64,000 nucleotides of DNA from Ailanthus altissimus (GCA_946807835.1 OX327693.1:7023501-7087500), one strand, 5' to 3'. Positions 43,319 through 55,966 are shown, counted from the stretch's first letter. The notes: a model not told the origin generated them from the sequence alone. Numbers and translations are program-made.

Positions 43319-44760
43319 ATAAACAAAATTAAAAGATTTAGCTTAATTTAAATTTATTTGTTTTAAGAATTATCTTTTTAGGCTTCTTAACCTATTAAAT
43401 CTATTTATCTTTTTAGGTTTATCTTTTTTTTACTTTGATTTATTCCAATTAGGTTTATGTTTCTGTCTTGGTCTATTTCTCTTTTATGTTTATCTTTTTT
43501 TTATTTTGATTTATTGTAAACTCTATAAATATTAATAGGTTTACCTATTAATATTTTTCCTTTTCTTTAAATTTCTACATAGTATCAAAACCTCTCCCAA
43601 GTTAGTTTTTATTTTGCCTCCACCAAGCCGCTGCGCAGTGGGCACACAAAGTCGTATGCGTGACCAAATAAGGGCTATTGTATAGCAACCAAATAAGTTC
43701 ATGATTAAATCTTTTTTTTTCTTTTAAATTTTAAATACTAGTCTATTTCTTAATATCAATTCCTTCTGTGAACAGTAACATCAAACCGTGCGCATAAATA
43801 GTACTAGTGAAAAGTACCCACTGCTTTAGTCAGCCACTATTCGTATCCTTTCTTCCTTAACTATGGTTGTCACAAATAATCATTTTATTCTTGGGATCTC
43901 AACTAACCTTTTATTATCCTTAACACCAACAATTTCTTTTTAAAAAAATACCTTCTCTCTGTCTCTGTAGGTTACTTCAATTCTATTTCTATAAACTATT
44001 TCTCTCATCTTCCATTCACAAATAAGATTTTTACTTTTTTGCTTTATTCAAGGGTTAACCCCCTTCTAATCTTAAATGTGGCCTTTACTTTTATGTTTTA
44101 TTTTAAGAGTTAACTTCTTTTTATTCCCAAAATAGGCTTTTATTTCTACTTTATTTTTATTCCTAATTGGGTTTTTATTTTTCAGTTTTATTTTAAGCGT
44201 TCTCCATTCAATTCTTAAAAAATTTATTTTCATTCCTATTACTTCATTCTTCTTCTTTTAATTTCAAAATCTTTCAAACTCAATAACTTAAGGTAATCTC
44301 ATTCTTTCTTTTCATCTTCAATTTCTTCTGAGTTACTATTTACTAATTTCTTATGGGTTATTATTCAATGCTTTCTTCTAGATTCAATAATTTCTTCTTT
44401 CAACAAGACAACTTCTTCTGCACACTCAATTTCTCCTTTTGACGAATAAGATTAGACTCTCCTCTTAGAGCTCCATCTTACAATGGCATAATAAAAGAAA
44501 TTAAGAAATTTAGTTTAATTTGAATTTATTTGTTTTAGAAATTATCTTTTTTGGCTTCTTAACCTATTAAGTTTATTTCTCTTTTTAGGTTTACCTTTTT
44601 CCTATTTTGATTTATTCTTATTAAGTTTATTTTTTTTGTTTTGATTTATTTCTATTTTATTTATTTATTTGATTTATTGTAAACTCTATAAATATTCAAG
44701 CATTTATCAATGAGAATACAATAAGCAATGTTATATTTTTTTCATCTCTCCAAATCTCCA
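43319..44760 (+). mobile_element. Internally deleted Copia derivative with two LTRs
   Basis: The 5' repeat at about 43319-43590 and the 3' repeat at about 44490-44760 share AATTTATTTGTTTTARRAATTATCTTTTT, GGCTTCTTAACCTATTAA and TTTATTGTAAACTCTATAAATATT. A primer-binding-like TAGTATCAAAACCTC follows the first repeat, as in Copia elements. The internal part (about 900 bp) resembles only the leader of the Copia element at 45958 (GTGCGCATAAATAGT-like and repeated AGTRCTMGTGAA words). No gag or pol is present, so it depends on other elements. Edges are approximate. Confidence 0.6.
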
Positions 44761-45957
44761 TGTAATTATCTTCATTTCAAATATATTTGACATTACAAAA
44801 AGGTTTAGAAAAAGTTTGAAAAACTCTACTTTCAAAAGTTCAATTTTAAGCTTTTGTTAATATAAGCAAAATAGATATTTTAATCTCCAAAAGTTCTTCT
44901 TTAAATGTAACTAAATATTATCAAAAAAATTATAAAAAAGAGTTTTAGATATTAAAAAAATATATATTGGCCGGTAGAAAAATTCAACTAAATAAGCTCT
45001 TAAAAGTTTATCTTAAGCAACAAATCACATTACTTGGACGACTAATTAACATGCATTTTTAAGATGGCAAAAACCTGCACAGTTGGTGATTTTAATTTAT
45101 AAATAATAATTGTATTAGAACCTCTCATATTAAGAAAATAATATTATTACAGAAAAAATTAAGTTATATTATCTGATTTATAATAGTAGGATTAGTTAAG
45201 TTATTATCACATTTTTTTAATTTATTTATTTTTTATATTTATTCTTTCAACCATATTACGGAATCAAGTAACATAAATAAATTTGTATGATTAGCTTGTA
45301 CATGTATTACTACTGTTAAAAAAATGACAAAATCAAATCCCGATCAATAAAAAAGAGATATATCAAAATTTTCAACCACACTAAAAAAAAAAAGTTAGGA
45401 CACAGTAAAAAGTTTAAATGCGTTACACCTACTTAAAAAAGATGAATCAGAATTGTAAGTAATTCATTAATGAGTTTAAGAAAAAAAACTATAGATAAAT
45501 TAAATTATGTCCATCATGTTTAAATAATGTTAGAACCAAATTATTGTTTTTGAACATAATTGTTATGAGTAGTAAAACTAAAATAGATTTTGCCATACAA
45601 TTTAAAAAGGATTACCCTAATTGATTTGGCCTTGGCAAGCTAGAAGTTACTTCGCTCAAAAATGATAAACTCGTGTATTCTTAATAGTTATGTCCTGCGA
45701 TCAAAATTTGCAAGTGATAATAAAATACCTTTAAATAGTAACAATAATTTGCGAATGAGATTCAAGAAATTGATGAATTTCATTGATTTTTATTTTTCAA
45801 ATGATATTAGAATTTTTATCTTCATTTTTTATATCCAAGTATTACATTACAATTTTAAAACTCAAAGAATTACAATAATTATCTGCCAACAATTGATAAC
45901 TATAATTATTAACAATTAATAATTGTTATTGCTTATAATTTGAATAACTAGAACTGC
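44761..45957. other. AT-rich intergenic stretch
   Basis: I see no gene or element here. The 85-residue frame at 45662-45919 is rich in Ile, Asn and Phe, has no recognisable domain, and is explained by base composition. Confidence 0.5.
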
Positions 45958-46216
45958 TGTTAAAAGAGGAAACAAATTATTTAATTTGTTAAAAAGAAAA
46001 TAAATCAAATAATTTTATCTTTAATTGATTTTAGGTCAAATATTCTTAATTACCTTTTAGATATATAATTTTTTTATATATAATTACCTAATTTAACTTT
46101 TTCCTTTTTCAACATAGGAATACTATTATAAATGCAAAGCTTACTCTTTATATTTTTAGGTATAGCAATACACAATTCTTATTCAAACTCTTTCTTCTCA
46201 ATCTCTTAATTTTTCA
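45958..46216 (+). repeat. 5' LTR of the Copia element
   Basis: It starts TGTTAAAAGAGG and ends AATTTTTCA. A TATA-like ATTATAAATGC lies near 46130. It matches 51358-51614, where the opening TG reads TA. Confidence 0.9.
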
Positions 46217-46408
46217 TAATATCAAAGCCTCTTCTGAGTTATTTTTTCTTTCTCTACTACATAAACAATGTCTCAAACAGTGTGCATAAAATAGTGTCCT
46301 ATAAACAGTAGCCATTGTGAATAGTCTCACAAATAGTGCTCGTGAATTATAGCTGATGTAAATAGTGCTCGTGAACAGTATTGCTACCTTAAGCCCTAGA
46401 ATTCTTAT

Positions 46409-47160
46409 ATGACTTCCACTGATTTAAAAATGGAGAGTGAAAAATTTACTAAGATAATGTCAGAGAAAGTTGTTGACAATATGGATACTTTCACCATACA
46501 TCACTCGAATCATTTAGGTCTCGTTTTGATTACCAAAATACTTGAAAGAGACAATTATGAACTATAGAGCTATGTGATGCGTATAGCTCTAAGTGACAAG
46601 AACAAAATTGGATTCATCAACGAGATGATACAAGCAGCATCTCAATCCAACCTTAAGTTTCTAGTGTGAAAATAATGCAATGATATGGTATTATCCTGAA
46701 TTTTGAATTTAATTCATTCTAATATTGTAGGAAGTGTTATTTGTACAAAACCTACAAACGAAGTCTGGGACGACTTGAAAAATAGGTTCTCTCATGGGAA
46801 TGACTCCTAAATCTATTAAATTCGACAAGAAATTATCAAACAACGACAAATGTCTCAGTCTTTTTCAGCTTATTACACCAAAACTTTTTTATCATGATCC
46901 AATTTCTTATAATTTTAGGAGTTTAAAAGGCCTTGTCGAACGAGAAGAAAAAGAAATTGTCATACAGTTCTTGATGAGACTAAATGAATCTTATGCCAAC
47001 GTGCGAGGTTCAATTATCATGATACTCGAATGAGAGAGACAAGCTGAAGTAGCCATTCAAAAAGAAAAAGCTAGTCATGTTACAATGCAAGTTTCAAACA
47101 CTTCAGAAATCAAATAGCGAACATCAAAGAAAAAGAGTTGTACTCATTGTGAAAAGAAAA
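46409..47160 (+). pseudogene. Copia gag with stops
   Basis: From the ATG at 46409 the reading gives MTSTDLKMESEKFTKIM, later LVLITKILERDNYEL, then YVMRIALSDKNKIGFIN, the hallmark of Copia Gag (the usual L.G.NY..W...M..AL..K.K..FI.G). Stops replace the expected tryptophan after NYEL and others follow. The UBN2-like part continues at 46794-47033 in another frame (RSLKGLVEREEKEIVIQFLM, then LNESYANVRGSIIMI). A zinc knuckle is not recognisable. Gag would form the particle around element RNA. Confidence 0.75.
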
Positions 47161-47399
47161 AAAAAACAATCACACTATTTTTCTAATATTCAACCAACAT
47201 TGCATAAGACAATTCATTCCTATAATTTAGTTACCAAATAGAGGCCAAACTAAAATTTATCATGTTAGGTCAGCAAAGTTGACGGATAACATTACTCTAA
47301 ATGATATTCTCTATGTAGAGTTAATTTGTTATCAGTTGATAAAATTACTCAGGCATTAGGTTGTAGTATAACATTTTACCTAGATTTTGTATAGTACGG

Positions 47400-47610
47400 A
47401 ACATAGCTACGAATAAGACAATTGGCCTAGAGAAGCAACTTAATAGTTTATACTATCTCGAATCCAGCTAAACATTACCCATCACACTCAACATCCAATG
47501 CAAACCTCATATTTGGCATTAACGATTGGGTCATCTCTCTATTGCACCCTTTCAGGCACTCTCCAAAATCAACTCAGAAATCTCTTTTGATTAAGATTTC
47601 TGATTATACT
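47400..47610 (+). pseudogene. Copia GAG-pre-integrase segment, interrupted by the solo LTR
   Basis: The reading LYYLESS...HIWH.RLGHLSIAPFQAL carries the WH.RLGH motif of the zinc-binding start of integrase. It breaks at ATACT (47606-47610), the target duplication of the inserted solo LTR, and resumes at 48607 with the next zinc-binding part (CDVFHLAKQ). Confidence 0.75.
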
Positions 47611-48606
47611 TATTGCGGATATCAAGCCATACACTTTAATTTGACACCCCTATGACATCAACTAAGTCACAACCTTGATACCCCTTTTATTCTATGCACA
47701 GCAGAAAATCATAACTCACACCATAAAAAAGAACACATAAGATCAACACACCAATAAAGATAAAGAAACAAGCCAATCAACAAGACACAAGATATACGTG
47801 GTTTAGCCCAAAATTGCCTACGTCCACAGAGGATCCATGATCCAACTTCTTATTATTGATATAGATCACTAAGTATCTTCTTATATCATCAATGATCCCA
47901 CAAAACCCCTTAATATCTCCCATAGAGAACTCTAAGTATCTACCATTGATCATCATAACTCCCTAAGACCTTTTAGTATCTCCTCATAAAAGATTTTTAT
48001 AAGGAACATAAGAATAGCCCGACCATCTAAGCCAAAATGATCTATGGTGTTTCTTTTGTTCACTTAAGAACCAAAAGAAAACACTCCTCAAAGGTTACAC
48101 CCTAGTGCACCACGCACTTAGTGCCTACCTAGCTCATGTATTCTCTTTTATGGTTACATCTTGAAACCTTAGATGCTTCATCTTAAACAAAGGGTTTACA
48201 AGTGTTTATATAGAGTGTATTTCGTGCCTACTAACCCTATTCCTTGTTAGAGTAATAGTCCACTTATTTTGGAAGTCCAAAACTTTCTAAAACTCGATAT
48301 TCGAATGAAAAATGGACATTCTCACGTGTTCTGGCGTCGTAACACTCGTCCCTGGGTGCCGCAGCGCTAGTTGCAATCGCACCCATAGCCGCAGTGCTAA
48401 GGACCCAGCGTTATGGCGCTGGGGTGCTGTCCTGGGCGCCCCTAGGTGGCACCCTTCTTTGTTTTCTTCACTTCTTTCACGTCTTCGAGTCCCGTTTCAC
48501 TTTCCTCTTCGTGTCCTACACGTTCTAGACTTCTTGTAACTCTCCACTTTAGTATTCATCTAAATTCTTTTACAACCAAGATTGTTGAATCACCAATTTT
48601 CTAACA
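47611..48606 (-). mobile_element. Second-family solo LTR inside the Copia element
   Basis: This 996-bp LTR is the reverse complement counterpart of the LTR split at 15146-15851 and 27611-27915. On the minus strand it starts TGTTAGAAAATTGG and ends with GGATATCCGCAATA, where the other copy has CCGCAACA. A perfect ATACT duplication flanks it (47606-47610 and 48607-48611). It contains the same GC-rich block (about 48330-48460) and TATA box. No internal domain is present. The open frame at 48312-48539 is an incidental frame of the GC-rich part. Confidence 0.92.
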
Positions 48607-49010
48607 ATACTCTATTTTGTGATGTTTTTCATTTAGCTAAACAAACTTCTTTATCTTTTCCTAGTAATTTCATAAATACTAGTTCACCTTTTGAATTAAT
48701 CTATTGTGATATTGGGGGACTTCATAAAATTACTTCTTATTTAGGAGCCTATTATTTCTTATCCATTGTTGATGATTATTCTCGTTATACCTAGATATAT
48801 TTGATGAGTTTTAAATCCAAAATGCAATCACTGATAAATTCATTTTTTTATGGGTTCAAACTCAATTCCATTATGGGATTAAAGCTTTACGTTCTAACAA
48901 TGAAAAAGAGTTTTTATTTTTGTAAGGCTTTTTTACAAATAATAGTACCTCTTTACAATATACTTACCCATACACACCCTAACAAAATAGAGTTATAGAG
49001 CATAAGCATA
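48607..49010 (+). pseudogene. Copia integrase core fragment
   Basis: The frame holds CDVFHLAKQTSLSFP, the end of the HHCC zinc site with the first cysteine pair altered to C..F. It is followed by SPFELIYCDIGG, with the first catalytic aspartate, and YYFLSIVDDYSRYT, typical of the Copia DDE integrase core. A stop and frame changes follow before SFKSKMQSL and SNNEKEFLF-like text, where the second catalytic residue would be (the usual .R.DNG.EF). The core is damaged there. Confidence 0.8.
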
Positions 49011-49199
49011 AACATCTCTTAAATTTATGTCGTTCACTTCATTTTCAAGCTAACATACCTTTGCAGTTATGGGGGGAGAGCCTATAAACAGTCTGCTACT
49101 TAATCAATCGACTTATAACCCCCGTCTTATCCAGCCAAATGTCATATCATCGCCTTTAAAATAAAGACCTAATATACTCTCATCTCTGCACCTTTGAGT

Positions 49200-49850
49200 G
49201 TTTATGTTACGTTACCAACCTTAAACCAAACCATAAATTTGATACTCAAGCCCAAAAATGCATATTCCTTAGTTATCCACTTGGCCAAAAGGGCTACCAT
49301 GTTTATGGCCTCCAATCCCATCAAACCGTGATCTCTCATGACCAGATTGATAATCAACCACTCCAATTCAAAACCTTGATGACCAGATTGATACACCAAC
49401 TCTACTTTTACCATTTAACACAAAAGAAATTTAAGAGCCACTTCAGAATGTTAGTGCAGCAACATCACCCACTCTACGCCACGACACCAACATCTAGATT
49501 TCGGACACCCTGATGCCAACCATTCTCTACCATACACCATTTCTGCCAGTACCCAATAGCTAATCCAGAATACCCCAATTTTACCCAAATCTAAAATACT
49601 CTCTGATTTTTATCCACCTCAATGTTCTTCTCACCCCACAAAGCTTCCAACCCATCTTCAAGATTACAGGTAAACCATTTCAAGCTTCCCACTCTATGTC
49701 CTTCCTTTTCTTCAGCTATATTTAGTACACGCCACCCAATTTAAGGTATGTCTCCTACACCTATCTCTATTATTCACATCATACTTTTTATCAATGCTGT
49801 TTCTCACATGGTTGAACTAAAAACATATGAACAAGCTTCCCACAATCCAA
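49200..49850 (+). pseudogene. Copia integrase-to-reverse-transcriptase linker, decayed
   Basis: This stretch lies where Copia polyproteins have their variable linker. It reads as proline-, histidine- and threonine-rich text with several stops, and FDTQAQKCIFLSYPLGQKGYHVY-like wording near 49235-49310 corresponds to the usual FGCLCYA..KC.FLGYP.G.KGY segment. The minus-strand frame at 49202-49414 is a shadow of it. Confidence 0.65.
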
Positions 49851-49855
49851 ATTGA

Positions 49856-50404
49856 GTGGCCGCTATAAATAAAAAAATCTTACCCCTTGAAGCAAACCAT
49901 ACCGAAAGTATGGTTTTGTTACCTTCTAGTTACCGACCCATCAGTTACAAATGGGTCTACAAAATCAAGTACAACTCTAATGGTTCAATTGGGAGTTATA
50001 AAGCTCGCCTCATAGTTAAAGGGTTTACTCAACGTAAAGGTACTGACTACACTGAATCTTTTGCTCCTGTGATTAAGTTAACTACTTTTTGGTGTCTTTC
50101 AGCTATTACTTCTATTCGTCATTGGCATTTTAATCAATTAGATGTTCAAAATGCTTTTCTTCATGGGGATCTGACTGAGGAGGTCTATATGACCCCTCCT
50201 CTGGGTTTTCATCGACAAGGGGAGAAATACTTAGTTGGTCAACTCCATAAATCTCTCTATGGATTGGTGCAAGCCTTACGGAGTTGGTTTCACAAGTTTC
50301 TTGATGCCATCCAAAAATTTAATTTACACCAATCACAAGCAAACTATTCTTTATTCATCAAAGTTAATGGTAATTCTCTTACTGTAATCCTTTTTTTATA
50401 TTGA
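49856..50404 (+). pseudogene. Copia reverse transcriptase, N-terminal half
   Basis: The frame contains the start of the Copia reverse transcriptase domain: SYKWVYKIKYNSNGSIGSYK, ARLIVKGFTQRKGTDYTESF, the catalytic-region LDVQNAFLHGDLTEEVYM, and LHKSLYGLVQALRSW (the usual L.KSLYGLKQ..R.W). It has no ATG of its own because it is an internal part of the polyprotein. It stops in a T run at about 50392-50398, just before the active-site YIDD, which is read in another frame directly after (from about 50398). The enzyme would copy element RNA into DNA. Confidence 0.85.
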
Positions 50405-51345
50405 CGACATGATCATCACCGGCAACAATGAAAAAATGACACAAGAAGTAATGAATTTATTGGCCAATTATTTTTAGATTAAGGTTCTCGATCATTTGAA
50501 GTATTTTCTTGGAATATAAGTTGCTCGATCCAAAGTAAGAATTTCTATCAACCAACAAAAATACACACTTGACATAATATAGAAGTTTGGACTTCTATGT
50601 GCCAAATCTGCAAAGTTTTCCATATAACAAAATCTCAAGCTTGATTCTAATTAGGGGGAGTTGCTTAATGATTCAAGTCATTATTGCATGTTGATTGAGA
50701 AGTTAATTTATTTTACCATCACTAGACCAGACATTACTTACTCGGTCAATACACTTAGTCAATTTATACAACAACCCAGAAAATCACATCTCGAAGCAAT
50801 ATATAGGGTATTACAATACTTAAAAAATGCTTCGGGACAGTCTTTTATTTTCTTCACATAGAAAGTTACAGTTGATAGGCTTTTGTGATGTAGATTAGGC
50901 TAGATGTCCAAATACACGATGATCATTTATTGATTATTGTGATTTTCTTGGTAATTCGCCAATTTCATAGAAAAACAAGAAACAAGTTACAGTATCACGT
51001 CCTTAGCAAAATTTGAATATAGGTCCATGGTATTGATTACTTGCGAATTAACTTGGTTAAAGTACTTATTAAAAGATTTGCAAGTATTTCACTCAGAACC
51101 AACTCAACTCTTTTGTAACAATTAAGCGGTAATTTACATTTCAGCTAACATTGTCTTTCATAAAAGGATAAAACATATTGAGACAGATTATCATACAGTT
51201 CGTGAATGAATACAAAAAATAGAGCTTAAGACTTCTTTCGTGGAAAACATAAAACAAGCTACCGACTTTTTTACTAAGCCATTGGATCAAGATGATTTCT
51301 TCTTTCTGCTTGGCATGTTATAAGTTCTTGACATTCACTCTCCAA
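50398..51345 (+). pseudogene. Copia reverse transcriptase end and RNase H, frameshifted
   Basis: It begins in a shifted frame with YIDDMIITGNN, the catalytic aspartates, and continues with LDHLKYFLGI (the usual LG.L.YFLGIE). A frame at 50661-50861 holds LIYFTITRPDITYSVNTLSQFIQ and HLEAIYRVLQYLKNASGQ, the connection segment. RNase H text follows with stops (CDVD.AR-like near 50885, TITRILA-like words, KRIKHIETDYH near 51160, and FTKPLDQ near 51275), ending shortly before the polypurine tract. Confidence 0.8.
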
Positions 51346-51357
51346 CTTGAGGAGGAG

Positions 51358-51614
51358 TATTAAAAGATAAAAAAATTATTTGATTTGTTAAAGAAGAAAC
51401 AAATCAAATAATTTTCTTTTTAATTGATTTTAAGTTAAATATTCTCAATTATCTTTTAGGTGTATTTCATTTTTATATGTAATTACCTAGTTTAGTTTTT
51501 TCCTTTTTCATTATAGGAATAGCACTATAAATGTAAAATTTACTCTTTATATTTTAGATACAACAATACACAATTTTTGTCTAAATTCTTTCTTCTTAAT
51601 CTCTCAATTTTTCA
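51358..51614 (+). repeat. 3' LTR of the Copia element
   Basis: It starts TATTAAAAGATAA directly after the polypurine tract and ends AATTTTTCA. It is collinear with the 5' LTR over its full length. Confidence 0.9.
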
Positions 51615-51849
51615 ACTACCAACAACTAATAATTGTCAATAGCTGAATAATTGTCTCCTAACAACTAGAGTAATGAAAAATTCCTTTATCAAGATTCGTT
51701 CGTACCCCTGACCTAGACCAAAAGATATACATGCTTTACCGCTAAAACAAACATCTAGGTTCAACTTTTATCTTCATTTTGCTTTGAGATTTTACTAAAT
51801 TAAGGAGGCCATTACTTGCTTATTTTCACTTGAATTTATTTTCTTAAAA

Positions 51850-54800
51850 TAAAAACTGCAATAATGTATTATAGACCATTAAAACTCAATTGTCATTTAA
51901 AATTTCTAATAAGAAGTGTGATAATTAGTTTAGATATAGAAAAAAAAATTGTAGTAATCTATGTTTAGATTTAGATAGAATAATCTATGCTTAAATTTAG
52001 AGAGAACAAGGTATAATCGAAGTTGTAAATGTGATATATGACCAAAATTGTTGATAAAATTTGAAAGTCGAATTAATTAAAAATGAAGAAATTCAAACAG
52101 CAGCGTTAAGGGTTTTGATTTATTGAGAAGCCAATGATATCCAAATTATGCCTTATTAATTAGTGTTAAACAAAGTTTTTTCTAGAATAATTAACATCAA
52201 CTTCTTTTGTTGGTGAGACATAAAATATTGTTTTATGATATACAAAAATCTCAAATGCCTATTTATGAATGGCATCATTTGGACCTATTTTATTATTGTT
52301 TTAGAATATATTGTCAAAATATATACATGAAATGAAAAACTATTAAATGGAATTATCTAATTAAATATTATTACCCTTCACACTCATCTAAAGTATATAA
52401 CTTACTTTCTTTGAAATCTTAAATTTTTATTCTTTCTATTATCAAATATATGTTAAATCATAAATAAATAAATAACCATGTTTAATTTATAAAGAAGTAA
52501 AACATTATTTAGAGAATTTCAATAACAAAAAGTATGTATTTTAAATTTAGACATTAATTTGGAATTTGATTTTTCACAAATTCAATAGTTATTTGGAAAT
52601 ATTTAATCAAAATATATTAATTTTTTAAAATAATTCTAACTGAACTAAATAGTTAAGGAAAGTCCCTTGTAATGAGTTTTTTATCCACAAAATTCTAAAC
52701 TTTTCAAATTTGTGATTTTTTTTCTCTTCTATTCACCCAATTTCTTTCTAAAACTTTATCACTAAATATTAAAGTGTGTTTCTTGCGATAGATTTTCAAA
52801 AAATCAGTTAATTTTTATAGATTTGTTTTCAAATATTTTATTTATTATTATATTTTATCAACAAGGATAATTATGTCTATTTTACATTATTTTGACTAAT
52901 AAATATTAGCCTATTACTAAATGAATAAGATAAAATTGCATAAAATATGGGTCATTTTTAAAAAAATTCTCTTTTATTTAAGGATTGAAACATAAATATA
53001 TAAATAGCGTTTCAAAAGGATGTCAAGGGGTGTCAATGACAATTGCCTCTCTTTATTCGGAGACTATTTACGCATTTGGGTCTAACATCACAAATTCATG
53101 GATTCAAAAAAAAAAAAAAAATACAAATTCATAAATCAAGTTCCATTGTTATTACTTGCCTTCACATCCTTTAGATTTTATTCGCAATTCATGGGTTTAA
53201 AATTGGGCTAAATTGGACCTGTGATTGATTTTTGTACAATTGAGGTTTAAATTTGAATTATTTGAACCCAAAAATAAATTAACTTTCTTGTTTATTTGTA
53301 AGTGTATCTATAATGATATCGGATGGATTTGAGTTATTAGAAATAAACTTTATATATTAAAATGTCGCTGCATAAAATTTCATATTTTTTTTTGTTCTAT
53401 GGGGAAAACTTAAGGGTTCAAAATCTCAAAGTTTGAATGGGTCTTATTCAATAAATCTAAAATTCAGTATATTAATTGTCAAAATTATAAGAAAATATGA
53501 ATATTTCATTAGAATGAATGACCATGTACAAGAGGTGGCCTTTAAAAAAAATATTTTACTTTACACAAGAAATATGTCTTTACAAGACATATGTCCTATA
53601 CAAATAATAGATCTTATATAAGAAGTACAACCTAAAGATGATAATACTTTTTAAATAAATAATTTCATGCCAACACTCCACCTCAAGTTATTGCATAGAT
53701 ATATTATCATGTCCAACTTAATAATTACATCATGGAACACATTTTCTTGAGAACGTTTTTGTGAGGAGATCAGTTAGTTGGTCTTCAAACTTAACAAATA
53801 GAAGTTGTATAATCTTTTAATCAAGTTTCTCTTTGATAAAGTGAATATCAATTTTCACATATTTAGTACGATTATGTTGAATAGGGTTGTATATAAATTC
53901 AATGGTTGCCTTATTATCACAAGGTAGAATTATTGGTTCCTCATATTTAATCCTTAAATCTTATAATATACTTTGAACTCATAATAATTTGCATAAACCA
54001 TGAGTTGTACCTTAAAATTCAGTATCCGCACTTGATATAGCTACAACCTTTTATTTTTTTTGCTTCTCCAAGTAATTAAATTTCCTTCTACAAGAATAAA
54101 GTAACTAAATGTAAAAATCTTATCAGTTTTATTTCCTACCAAATCAAATTTCGGATACCTTTCAATTTCTTCATTCATTGCCCTAATCTATTTTGGATCT
54201 GCTAAAGCATCTTGCACACTACTAAAATTAGATACAGTGGATAATTAATTAACACTAAGTGCATATAATTCTAATAGCCTATGAACGGATACATGGTTAT
54301 TGATTGAGTACTTTATTTTGACTTAAGGTCGGGCTCATATTATTTTTTTAACTCTATTATTAATCCTTTGACAATTTTTTAGAGATTAAATGATTTATTA
54401 GGTTCATTAATTATTATATCTAAGGTTATTTGTGGAGAAATGTCGTTGATTCTTCAATTGATAGTATAAGTATGGGCAACTTAAAAGATGGATCAAAGGG
54501 ATCTTGATCAAAGGCCGTACGATCTTTATCTTTACTACTTGTTTGATTCACTTGACTAATCTTTGATCCCTTTTTTTTTTCATTACTTCCAAGTAATGAA
54601 ATTTGCTCCCTTTAACACTTTAATTAAAAATCTTTCTAGTTAGAATAACTTAAAAAGCACAAAAAATAAGCCAAAATATTACAGTGCAAGCAAGAGTAAA
54701 GGTGATTCGACTAACAAAAAAGATATTATATTTAAGAGAAGAAACCAAAAGTACAGTATCTAAGGTGATGATATTCGATTAGATGATAGAACCCTCCCTA

Positions 54801-54955
54801 GTAATAGAAGGGGTACTATCTTTGATTTTGGAAATAATTGTTTAAGAGGAAGAGGGAAAAGATTTTAATTAACTATAATCCTTAGTTATGTAATCAGATG
54901 CACTTGTATTAATAATCCACGTACTATTCTTAGAAATAACAGAAAATACATAGAA
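51850..54955. repeat. Right copy of the direct segmental duplication (partner 1-2437)
   Basis: It aligns with the left edge of the window from the opening TGCAATAATGT to about 54955. The portion before 53477 has no coding content in either copy. This copy keeps about 730 bp of Copia pol (roughly 53697-54427) that the other has lost. The join with the Copia element is the same in both copies. Confidence 0.85.
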
Positions 54956-55750
54956 TTTGTTATCAAGTGTACCTAGAGGCTTTATCGAGTGTATAACATT
55001 GGTCATGGGTTGTACCTCCTCATCCTTCTTGGATGCTATCATAGCTTTTCATGCAATATTCTTTCAAGGTTTCTTTATAAAATTTCATCATTTAGGATAC
55101 CTTATGATATTATAGAATCTTTGTTTTCAAATGACTAGTCTCACCATAATGAGTACATACCATCCCTTTAGAAGATTACTTGGAATTGTTCTTTAATGGA
55201 AAAAAAAAAGATGACCCTTGTCAAGTTTGGTTGGCTATCATGACCGAGCATTCCAAGACTTTGTGAGAGCCTTCTATAGTTTTCCTCAACTGATACTCTC
55301 TACAAATGTATACATATGCACTCTCCACGAACCTGTTCAAACTCGGAGTCAAGTCTACTTAGAAAAAAAAATGAACTCAAAGTCGCGCCATAGCCCAATG
55401 TAATTGAATAACTCCTTCAACCGTTCCATTATGAGATATAGTTTTTTGATCAATCTCCTAAAAAATAACAAGTTTATTATAATACATTGATATTTTGTGG
55501 TTACTTTGCTTGGTAGAGAAAAATCTTTGATTCAATTAAAAAATACATGTTTCTTTTGATCTATCATAAAATATTCTAGCCACTACCTCTTATATCTCCT
55601 TCGTTGTAAGAAGACGAATAAATCGTTGCATTAATAGTGAACTCATTGAGTCAATAAGCTAACTTTTGACTCTAGGATTTTCAGTAATCTAAGCCTTTAA
55701 TTTTGGATCTTCAAGTGTAGTTTTCAAAAAAAAATTCAATGAGATTTGCA

Positions 55751-55966
55751 CTAATTTGCATCTTTTATATGTTGATACCATAATGAGTAATTAGTCTCAT
55801 CTAATATCACACTTGTTGTAAGCGTTAAAATATCTTGGTGAACTATGATTTGTACTGTTGGAGTTGTGGTAGAAGTTGTAGTTCCACCTAGAGTAATCTC
55901 CATGAAATCGATAATGAGAGTTCGAAATACAAAGTACGAAGAAAATTCAAACCTGCTTAATACCAT
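55751..55966 (-). pseudogene. Copia gag start fragment
   Basis: The 71-residue frame ends with LTTSVILDETNYSLWYQHIKDAN, which matches the opening of Copia Gag (L...NY..W......). The first part of the frame comes from the duplicated primer-binding region, so the true start is probably the internal MEITLGG near residue 22. It breaks off soon after. Confidence 0.7.

Larger units (their letters stand above)
45958..51614 (+). mobile_element. Nearly full-length Copia retrotransposon, decayed, carrying a nested solo LTR
   Basis: LTRs at 45958-46216 (259 bp) and 51358-51614 (257 bp) flank gag, GAG-pre-integrase, integrase, reverse transcriptase and RNase H, in Copia order. The flanks read ACTGC (45953-45957) and ACTAC (51615-51619), a target duplication with one change. 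A primer-binding-like TAATATCAAAGCC follows the first LTR, and a polypurine GAGGAGGAG (about 51349-51357) precedes the second. A solo LTR of another family (47611-48606) splits it between GAG-pre-integrase and integrase. Several stops and frameshifts make it inactive. Confidence 0.9.
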
